The notes beneath the pieces are model-generated. The model did not search any database. It saw only the letters and a program-made list of their open reading frames with translations, and was not told the DNA's origin. A program made the position numbers and the translations under genes. This document shows, piece by piece, positions 1-4,994 of a stretch of 5,345 nucleotides of DNA; the stretch's first letter is position 1; each line of letters starts with the position of its first letter. The stretch comes from Chitinivibrionales bacterium (GTDB taxonomy: Bacteria > Fibrobacterota > Chitinivibrionia > Chitinivibrionales > FEN-1185), in assembly GCA_028718065.1 (NCBI GenBank), contig JAQUMP010000279.1:1-5345 (forward strand), in the 5' to 3' direction.

Positions 1-95
1 AATTGCTCATTATAATAAAGATCACGGAGCTGCTAAAAAACGAAATCGAACAACATGTTCATTAATAACCCCTTAATTTACAGGAGAGAGCCGTT
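1..95 (+). other. Leader region upstream of the chemoreceptor gene
   Basis: This stretch has no assignable gene. Two reading frames run in from the left edge and stop inside it, one at 63-65 and one at 74-76. Each is only 20-24 codons long, so either could be the tail of an upstream gene or chance. The 63-65 frame ends in a helix-like tail (ITELLKNEIEQHVH). A good SD site (AGGAGAG, 82-88) sits 7 nt before the ATG at 96. A short inverted repeat, GAAC-N5-GTTC (48-60), contains the palindrome AACATGTT (52-59). No regulator can be named from it. Confidence 0.5.
11..16 (+). promoter_or_regulatory. Possible sigma-70 type -10 box (TATAAT)
   Basis: The hexamer TATAAT matches the sigma-70 -10 consensus exactly and would give a 5' leader of roughly 70 nt for the receptor gene. 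The matching -35 box would fall left of the window, so it cannot be checked. The surroundings are AT-rich, where such hexamers often occur by chance, and the site may lie inside the end of an upstream gene. Confidence 0.25.
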
Positions 96-1778
96 ATGTC
101 GCAACAAGCAACTTTGCTCGGCAACTTGAAGATAGGGACGCGCTTAACTATCGCATTCGGGGCCCTGTTCGGCATGCTCGTAATTTTAGCCGTTACCGGC
201 ATTATCGGGAGCAATATAACCGGCACTTCGCTCAAACATATTTCCCAGATCAACACGCCAAAAATCATGGCTGCCATGGGCGCCAACGGCGACATCGATA
301 ATATCTTTATTGCCATAGCGGGACTGTGCGTCATAAAAAACCCGGAAGCAAAAGCACGCCTTAAGGAAGACATCGAAAAATCGCGGGAATTATATAAAAA
401 CGAAATCGATGTTCTTGAAAAACTGGAAACACGCGATGAAGGCCGGGCCGTTATTGAAAATTTTAAAAAAGTCATCGCGGAAGCCAAGGAGGCAAATAAT
501 CGGATTATCGAATTATCCCTGGCCGGCAAAGAAAGCGAGGCCGCTCTGGTTTACCAGAATGAAGTCACCAAGCACGCCAAAGAGCTGGATATAGCGGGTG
601 ATTCTTTGGTTAGGTATAATAAAACGAGAATTGCATTCAGGGAGGCCGAAGCCGGCGCAAGCCAATCGACCTCGCGGCTGTTATTCATAATTATAAGCGT
701 TATTTCTGCACTATCCTGTATAATTCTTGGAACAATTATTACCCGCAGCATAACCAAACCTCTCGCTCTGGGGGTTAATTTTGCGGACGCCCTTTCCAAA
801 GGCGACTTGACCCAAAAGCTTGCGGTCGACCAAAACGATGAAGTCGGAGGATTGGCAAAATCGCTGAACAATATGGCGGAAAATTTAAAAGACAAAATGA
901 AAGAAATCAGTTCGAACTCGGTCACGCTTGCCTCGGCTTCGGAAGAGCTTTCCGCCGCCTCCACCCAGATTGCCGCCAACGCCGAAGAAATGCACGCCCA
1001 ATCCAACACCGTCGCCACGGCTACGGAGCAGGCCACCGCCAATGTCAACAATATTTCCGCCGCGGCCGAAGAAATGTCTACCGGCGTCAACACCGTGGCC
1101 ACGGCCATCGAAGAAATGAGCGCCTCGCTCAATGAGGTCGCCAAAAATTGCCAGCAGGAGTCGCAGATTGCCGCCACCGCCAACAACCAGGCCAAGGCCA
1201 CGCGCGATTTAATGGAGCGGCTTGGGGTCTCTTCCAACGAAATCGGCAAGGTAATCGGCGTTATCAACGACATTGCCGACCAAACCAATTTGCTGGCGCT
1301 CAACGCGACCATCGAGGCCGCTTCCGCCGGGGACGCGGGCAAAGGTTTCGCGGTTGTCGCCAACGAAGTCAAAGAGCTGGCCAAACAGACCGCCCAGGCC
1401 ACGGAGCAGATAAGCAATCAGATCGAAGAAATGCAGAACAATACCGGCAGCGCCGTGAGCGCCATAGAAGAAATCACCAAGATAATCGAAGAGATCAACG
1501 CGATTTCGCATACGATCGTGAGCGCGGTGGAGGAGCAGAGCGCAACCGTCAACGAAATCGCCAAAACCGTCGGCGGGGCGAGCTCGGCCGCCACGGAAAT
1601 CGCCCGCAACGTGGGCGAGTCGGCCAAGGGGCTATCCGAAATGTCAAGCAATATCCAGGGCGTCAACAAGGCCGCCACCGATACCTCCAGCGGCGTCCAG
1701 AACATCAAGCAGAGCGCCGTGGAGTTGGCCCGTCTCGCGGGGGGATTGCAGAAAATCGTGGGACAGTTTAAGGTGTAA
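96..1778 (+). CDS. Methyl-accepting chemotaxis protein (transmembrane chemoreceptor)
   Basis: This 560-residue inner-membrane receptor senses a signal outside the cytoplasm and controls CheA. A first membrane segment (about 17-38) is followed by a helical periplasmic domain (about 39-194) resembling the four-helix-bundle (4HB_MCP) class. A second membrane segment (about 195-215), a HAMP linker (about 216-268, with GDLTQKL and NDEVGGLAKSLNNM) and a long cytoplasmic coiled-coil hairpin complete it. The hairpin tip is at 383-432, with the hallmark DQTNLLALNATIEAA. Four sites fit the methylation consensus: E283/E284, E325/E326, E339/E340 and E479/E480. At the tip, Ser410 and Asp413 replace the Arg and Glu of enteric receptors (EAASAGD versus EAARAGE). 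The C-terminus (QKIVGQFKV) lacks an NWETF-type CheR tether. AGGAGAG at 82-88 supports the start. The ligand cannot be read from sequence. The hemerythrin gene 27 nt downstream is probably co-transcribed. Confidence 0.96.
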   Translation: MSQQATLLGNLKIGTRLTIAFGALFGMLVILAVTGIIGSNITGTSLKHISQINTPKIMAAMGANGDIDNIFIAIAGLCVIKNPEAKARLKEDIEKSRELYKNEIDVLEKLETRDEGRAVIENFKKVIAEAKEANNRIIELSLAGKESEAALVYQNEVTKHAKELDIAGDSLVRYNKTRIAFREAEAGASQSTSRLLFIIISVISALSCIILGTIITRSITKPLALGVNFADALSKGDLTQKLAVDQNDEVGGLAKSLNNMAENLKDKMKEISSNSVTLASASEELSAASTQIAANAEEMHAQSNTVATATEQATANVNNISAAAEEMSTGVNTVATAIEEMSASLNEVAKNCQQESQIAATANNQAKATRDLMERLGVSSNEIGKVIGVINDIADQTNLLALNATIEAASAGDAGKGFAVVANEVKELAKQTAQATEQISNQIEEMQNNTGSAVSAIEEITKIIEEINAISHTIVSAVEEQSATVNEIAKTVGGASSAATEIARNVGESAKGLSEMSSNIQGVNKAATDTSSGVQNIKQSAVELARLAGGLQKIVGQFKV

Positions 1779-1805
1779 TACATTTTGAAAAAATAAGGAG
1801 CATCT

Positions 1806-2213
1806 ATGGCATTAATGGAGTGGAGCGATTCGTATTCGGTAAGTATTGCCTCGATTGACGAACAGCATAAAAAATTGGTCGGCATGGTCAACGCCCTCAA
1901 CGAGGCCATGGCAACGGGCAAGAGCAAGGAAGGGCTCCAGAAAACCCTCACGGAGCTTATCAATTACACGGTCGAGCATTTTTCCTACGAAGAAAGATTG
2001 TTCGCCCAGCACGGATACCTGGAAACCGTAAAACATGCGGGCGAACATAAAAAACTGGCCGGCCAGGTGCTGGATTTCGATAAAAAATTCAAGGCCGGGG
2101 AGCTTATGCTTTCCATCCAGATGATGAATTTTTTAAAGGACTGGCTCATTACCCACATCGGCGGGAGCGACAAAAAATATTCGGGTTTTCTTATTAGTAA
2201 AGGTGTGAAGTAG
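1806..2213 (+). CDS. Bacteriohemerythrin (non-heme di-iron O2-binding protein)
   Basis: This 135-residue single-domain protein has no signal peptide or membrane segment, so it should be cytoplasmic. All seven expected di-iron ligands are present in the canonical order: His21 (IDEQH), His58 and Glu62 (HFSYE), His77 and His81 (HxxxH), His117 and Asp122 (HIGGSD). The N-terminus MALMEWSDSYSVSI and the length are typical of the family. An AAGGAG site (1795-1800) lies 5 nt before the ATG. Family members bind O2 reversibly and are linked to O2 sensing, storage or delivery, and hemerythrin domains are sometimes fused to chemoreceptors (for example DcrH of Desulfovibrio). Here the protein is free-standing but encoded between a receptor and cheR. 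A role in aerotaxis, or in protecting the signalling machinery from oxygen, is inferred from that position. Confidence 0.95.
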   Translation: MALMEWSDSYSVSIASIDEQHKKLVGMVNALNEAMATGKSKEGLQKTLTELINYTVEHFSYEERLFAQHGYLETVKHAGEHKKLAGQVLDFDKKFKAGELMLSIQMMNFLKDWLITHIGGSDKKYSGFLISKGVK

Positions 2214-2246
2214 GGCAGTGTTTTTTGACCTCACCCCTGGCCAACA

Positions 2247-2263
2247 ATCCCGCACTGCGGGAT
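2247..2263. repeat. Inner palindrome 1 of the composite repeat
   Basis: ATCCCGCA and TGCGGGAT form a perfect 8-bp inverted repeat around a single C (2255). It interrupts what would otherwise read as CCTGGCC followed by CCTCTCC, so it looks like a module set into the left arm of the larger repeat. Its CACTGC (2253-2258) is also complementary to GCAGTG just after the hemerythrin stop codon (2215-2220), giving a possible alternative pairing. Confidence 0.75.
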
Positions 2264-2269
2264 GGCAAG

Positions 2270-2288
2270 CCTCTCCGAATCGGAGAGG
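2270..2288. repeat. Inner palindrome 2 (central hairpin) of the composite repeat
   Basis: CCTCTCCGA and TCGGAGAGG form a perfect 9-bp inverted repeat around a single A (2279). This is the apex of the presumed parent repeat, flanked by CCCC and GGGG runs that can extend or shift the pairing. Confidence 0.8.
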
Positions 2289-2299
2289 GGAAAAGGGGT

Positions 2300-2323
2300 C
2301 GTCCTGAGCAAAGTCGAAGGACG
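2300..2323. repeat. Inner palindrome 3, flanked by GGGGT direct repeats
   Basis: CGTCCT and AGGACG pair over 6 bp (2300-2305 with 2318-2323). Inside the stem, G2306/A2317 and A2307/G2316 would be adjacent G-A mismatches, a known stable sheared-pair arrangement in RNA. The module is bracketed by GGGGT at 2295-2299 and 2323-2327, which looks like a short target-site duplication. GTCCTGAGC...GTCGAAGGAC is a wording I associate with repeats in environmental genomes, but I could not search for it. Confidence 0.65.
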
Positions 2324-2363
2324 GGGTGAAGGGGTGAGGTTAAAAAAAGAAAATACCAGAATC

Positions 2364-3215
2364 ATGAACCAACTCTCCGACACGGAATTCAAGCAGCTCC
2401 GCAATTATATCGAAAAAAATTGCGGCATCGCCCTGGGTGACGAAAAAGCCTATCTGGTGGAAAACCGGCTGGCCGGGCTTTTGGCCCAAACGAATTCCGC
2501 AAGCTTTGATGAATTGCTGCGCAAGGCAGTAGGGCAGCCCGAGCTTGGGCTGCGCGATAAAATCGTGGACGCCATGACCACCAACGAAACAAGCTGGTTC
2601 CGCGATCAATATCCCTACGAAATACTTGACACGACAATATTCAAACAGTTTTCCCGGGAGCTTGCGGCGGGACGCTGCAAAAAAGTCCGCATCTGGTGCG
2701 CGGCCTGCTCCACCGGGCAAGAACCCTATTCCGTGGCCTTGACGCTGCGGGAGTTTGCACGCAAGAACCCGGGCTCGCCGCTGCAAAACGCCGAACTCAT
2801 CGCCACCGACATTTCGCCCTCGGTGTTGTTTCTGGCCATTGCCGGACGCTTCGACCAGATCGCCATGTCGCGCGGCATGCCCCCGGAAATCCGCGACCGC
2901 TACTTTACCTCCAGCGGGAAAGTATGGGTTTTAAACGATGCCGTCCGGAAAATGGTGACCTTTAAAAAACTTAACCTGCAGGACGATTTTTTAAGCCTGG
3001 GGAAATTCGACCTTGTTTTTTGCCGGAACGTAATGATTTACTTTTCGGACACATTCAAGCGCGACCTGTTCAAGCGCATCGCCGCTCTCACGCAACCCGG
3101 CGGCGTCCTTTTTCTGGGCGCATCGGAATCGGCCGTTCCCTACACCGACCAATTTACCATGATTTCGGAAAACAGACATCTTTATTATAAACTCCGCAAG
3201 GAGGCCCGGCAATGA
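2364..3215 (+). CDS. cheR: CheR chemotaxis protein methyltransferase
   Basis: This 283-residue enzyme transfers methyl groups from S-adenosylmethionine to receptor glutamates. The N-terminal helical domain (about 1-70) begins MNQLSDTEFKQLRNYIEKNC. It is followed by the family motif MTTNETSWFRD (71-81) and the SAM-binding motif WCAACSTGQEPYSVA (111-125; enteric enzymes have GEEPY). ATDIS (147-151), FDLVFCRNVMIYF (215-227) and GGVLFLGASES near 246-256 complete the methyltransferase fold. The frame stays open upstream to an ATG at 2262, but that extension would translate the palindromic repeat and lacks a ribosome site, so the ATG at 2364 is preferred; it gives a normal family length. The 2364 start itself has only a weak, A-rich SD region. 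Its end overlaps cheY by 4 nt (ATGA). The receptor in this window lacks the C-terminal pentapeptide tether, so docking would be direct. Confidence 0.94.
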   Translation: MNQLSDTEFKQLRNYIEKNCGIALGDEKAYLVENRLAGLLAQTNSASFDELLRKAVGQPELGLRDKIVDAMTTNETSWFRDQYPYEILDTTIFKQFSRELAAGRCKKVRIWCAACSTGQEPYSVALTLREFARKNPGSPLQNAELIATDISPSVLFLAIAGRFDQIAMSRGMPPEIRDRYFTSSGKVWVLNDAVRKMVTFKKLNLQDDFLSLGKFDLVFCRNVMIYFSDTFKRDLFKRIAALTQPGGVLFLGASESAVPYTDQFTMISENRHLYYKLRKEARQ

Positions 3216-3586
3216 AGGTACTTTCGGCCGATGATTCGGTCATGATCCGCAAAGTCATTAAAAACGCGGTCGCCGTTCTTGGGTTTGAATTTCTGGAAGC
3301 CAAGGACGGCCAGGAGGCCCTTGACGTAATGGAAAAGGAGTACGCCGACGTCGGCCTGGTGCTGCTCGACTGGAACATGCCGCGGCTCAACGGGCTTGAG
3401 GTCCTTAAAAAATTGCAGGCGGATGAACGCTTTAAAGCCATTCCCGTGATGATGGTAACCACGGAAATTGAGCGCGCCAAGGTCCTTCAGGCGCTGGCCG
3501 CCGGCGCTAAGAATTACGTCATGAAACCGTTTTCGCATGAAGATCTTATTGCAAAAATAATGCAGAGCATCGGCATGGGAGTTTAG
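3212..3586 (+). CDS. cheY: CheY single-domain response regulator
   Basis: This 124-residue stand-alone receiver domain takes phosphate from CheA and binds the flagellar switch. The acidic pair Asp7/Asp8, phospho-acceptor Asp53 (LLDWNMP, as in enteric CheY), Thr83 and Lys105 (Lys-Pro) are all present. The aromatic switch residue is Tyr102 (NYVMKPF). No output domain follows, which argues for CheY rather than a transcription regulator. A strong SD, AAGGAGG (3198-3204), lies inside the end of cheR 7 nt before the ATG, and the start overlaps the cheR stop, so the two are probably translationally coupled. CheX, two genes downstream, is the likely phosphatase for this protein. Other single-domain receivers look similar, but the DWNMP motif and the neighbours favour CheY. 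Confidence 0.92.
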   Translation: MKVLSADDSVMIRKVIKNAVAVLGFEFLEAKDGQEALDVMEKEYADVGLVLLDWNMPRLNGLEVLKKLQADERFKAIPVMMVTTEIERAKVLQALAAGAKNYVMKPFSHEDLIAKIMQSIGMGV

Positions 3587-3589
3587 GGT

Positions 3590-4471
3590 ATGCCATCGAT
3601 CCGGCAGAATATTTTAGACAAACTGGGCGATTTAACCAATCTTCCCACCATGAGCGGGACCGTGCAACAAGTCCAGGAACTCCTGGCCGACGGGTCCAAT
3701 ACGGCCGGAAGTTCGATAACCATCGGTAAAGTCATCGAAAAAGATATGGGGCTTTCCGCCAAGATTCTTAAGATCGCCAATTCGGTTTTTTACAGCGGGC
3801 GTTACGGGCAAATCGGGGATGTCAAGACTGCGGTTACCCGCCTGGGGACCGAGGAGATCATCCGCATTTGCACGGCCGTGGGCAGCATGCAGCTTTTTAA
3901 AGGCACCACCGGCCAGGTCGATCTTAAAGAATTCTGGACGCACTCCATTGCCGTGGCCCTTGCCATGCGCGGGCTTGCGTCCAAGGGGTCCGCTGTTTTG
4001 GCGCCCCTCAAGAACGCCTATACGGCCGGTCTTTTTCATGATATCGGGATTTTAGTGCTCGACCGTTTTTTTATGGCGGCGTACGGGAGCGTGTTTGAGC
4101 CGGGGGACAATTCCCCTCAAACTCTTTACGAACGCGAACAAAAAATTCTCGGCACCGACCACGGTGAAGTCGGCGGGCTGCTGCTCAAGCGCTGGAAACT
4201 TCCGCAGGAAATATGTGAAGCGGTCACCTGGCACCACGCGCCGGACGGTTGCCCGGAAAAATTTAAAAGTCTTTGCGAATTAGTCAATGTCGGCAACTTT
4301 ATGTGCGCCGCGCTCGGGCTGGCCGAGCCGGGGGACCGGTCGTTGCCCGCAGCTTCCAACGACGGCGCCTGGCACGATTTGGCGCTTGACGCAAGCGACC
4401 TTAATATGGTCGCGCGCGAAGTCGAGGAGGGCATCGACCGCAGCGGTGTTTTTGTGTCCCTTTCTTTGTAA
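3590..4471 (+). CDS. HDOD domain protein
   Basis: This 293-residue protein carries an HDOD domain over about residues 12-220: LPTMSGTVQQVQELL, then EKDMGLSAKILKIANSVFY (50-68), AVTRLG (81-86), FWTHS (115-119), GLFHDIG (147-153) and a final histidine cluster. HDOD proteins are relatives of HD phosphohydrolases, usually regarded as non-catalytic signalling modules. This one keeps His118, His150-Asp151, His191 and His215-His216, so metal binding is possible. There is no signal peptide, membrane segment or receiver domain, and the last 70 residues are of unclear function. The gene starts 3 nt after the cheY stop, with GGGAG at 3577-3581 as the ribosome site, so it is firmly part of the chemotaxis operon. 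HDOD genes are found near motility and chemotaxis genes in other bacteria, but the substrate or partner here is unknown. Confidence 0.88.
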   Translation: MPSIRQNILDKLGDLTNLPTMSGTVQQVQELLADGSNTAGSSITIGKVIEKDMGLSAKILKIANSVFYSGRYGQIGDVKTAVTRLGTEEIIRICTAVGSMQLFKGTTGQVDLKEFWTHSIAVALAMRGLASKGSAVLAPLKNAYTAGLFHDIGILVLDRFFMAAYGSVFEPGDNSPQTLYEREQKILGTDHGEVGGLLLKRWKLPQEICEAVTWHHAPDGCPEKFKSLCELVNVGNFMCAALGLAEPGDRSLPAASNDGAWHDLALDASDLNMVAREVEEGIDRSGVFVSLSL

Positions 4472-4484
4472 CGAACCATAACCA

Positions 4485-4499
4485 CGGAGGCTTTTGCCT
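4485..4499 (+). promoter_or_regulatory. Ribosome site of cheX inside a small hairpin
   Basis: CGGAGG (4485-4490) is the SD of the next gene and lies 9 nt before the ATG at 4500. It would leave only 3 nt before an in-frame TTG at 4494, which decides the start in favour of the ATG. AGGC (4488-4491) can pair with GCCT (4496-4499) across a TTTT loop, placing half of the SD in a 4-bp stem that abuts the start codon. The stem is small and its effect is uncertain. Confidence 0.55.
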
Positions 4500-4994
4500 A
4501 TGCCCGGCGATCTTTCCCAAACCATTCAAGCGGCCTTTACCGATGCGGCCGTGGCAACATTCGCCAAAATGACCATGACCACGCTCACGCCGTGCGCCGG
4601 CCCGGAAGTAAACGGGCCGCCCTTTGAGTTGACCGGTACGATCGGTTTTCTGGGAGGGATCGCGGGCAACTGCGCGCTGCGCATGGGCGCGCATGCCGCG
4701 CAGGAGGCCGCGAATCGCCTGGCGGGCGAAACGGTAGACTCCGCCGCCGAGGTCGCCGACGGAGTGGGCGAGCTTGTAAATATGATTGCCGGAAACGCCA
4801 AGGCCGCGCTCCAGGAATTTAATATTTCGCTTTTGTTTCCCGAAACCATCCGCGGCGCGGGCCATGAGATCGGGTTTCGTTATCACGCCGATATCTGTAA
4901 CCTTTATTTTGCTTCCGACATCGGCCCGATCGTTGTTGTCGTGGCCTATTCCAAACCGGTTGACTTTCAGGAAAAAAGCAGGATAGCGCCATGA
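4500..4994 (+). CDS. cheX: CheX-like CheY-P phosphatase
   Basis: This protein of 164 residues belongs to the CheC/CheX/FliY phosphatase family, which dephosphorylates CheY-P. The signature is in DGVGELVNMIAGNAKAAL (87-104), where Glu91 and Asn94 form the E-x-x-N catalytic pair. Only one such pair is visible, as in CheX; CheC normally has two. The flanking pattern of a hydrophobic strand (TGTIGFLGGIAGNCALRM, 45-62), a helix before the motif and C-terminal strands (HEIGF..., IGPIVVVVAYS) fits the fold. The length matches CheX, and there is no FliY/FliN C-terminal domain. The start is taken as ATG 4500 on SD spacing. The gene ends in a 4-nt ATGA overlap with cheB. Its probable substrate is the CheY encoded at 3212-3586. 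CheX proteins work as dimers (family knowledge). Confidence 0.82.
   Translation: MPGDLSQTIQAAFTDAAVATFAKMTMTTLTPCAGPEVNGPPFELTGTIGFLGGIAGNCALRMGAHAAQEAANRLAGETVDSAAEVADGVGELVNMIAGNAKAALQEFNISLLFPETIRGAGHEIGFRYHADICNLYFASDIGPIVVVVAYSKPVDFQEKSRIAP

Larger units (their letters stand above)
2221..2347. repeat. Composite intergenic palindromic repeat with nested hairpins
   Basis: This element fills most of the gap between the hemerythrin and cheR genes. Its ends form a 17-bp inverted repeat (2221-2237 with 2331-2347): a T6/A6 pairing, one G-T wobble, then ACCTCACCCC against GGGGTGAGGT. Three further palindromes lie inside, at 2247-2263, 2270-2288 and 2300-2323. The CCTCACCCC / CTCTCC / GGAGAGGGG / GGGTGAGG wording resembles dispersed repeats seen in many environmental bacterial genomes (recollection, not searched). 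No U-tract follows the stem on either strand, so it does not look like an intrinsic terminator. It could affect mRNA stability or expression of the cheR block. An open frame crosses it into cheR but is judged non-coding. Confidence 0.8.

Noticed and set aside
47..61. LexA (SOS) box in the leader
   Set aside because: The Gram-positive type consensus is CGAAC-N4-GTTCG; here the spacer is five bases and the last G is missing.
55..129. Small leader peptide starting at ATG 55
   Set aside because: It has no SD site, overlaps the receptor start in another frame and shows no recognisable attenuation pattern.
551..1417. 288-codon open frame on the minus strand within the receptor gene
   Set aside because: It is antisense to the well-supported receptor. 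The low-complexity Ala/Ser/Leu product reflects the receptor's codon pattern, and no domain or ribosome site is evident.
1148..1771. 207-codon plus-strand frame inside the receptor
   Set aside because: It is an out-of-frame reading of the conserved signalling hairpin; the Arg/Gln/Gly-rich product is typical of a shadow frame.
2225..2253. TTGACC as a -35 box for a cheR promoter
   Set aside because: At 16-18 nt spacing the downstream bases are GC-rich (around TCCCGC) with no -10-like hexamer, and the motif is part of the repeat arm.
2238..2256. Sigma-54 promoter (TGGC...GC) in the repeat
   Set aside because: The GG and GC elements are off the required spacing by one base and the rest of the consensus is missing.
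2221..2347. Intrinsic transcription terminator after the hemerythrin gene
   Set aside because: The stem is followed by A7 rather than a U-tract on the plus strand, and by A residues on the minus strand too. The T and A tracts are part of the stem.
2221..2347. CRISPR array
   Set aside because: The palindromes differ from one another and there are no regularly spaced identical repeats.
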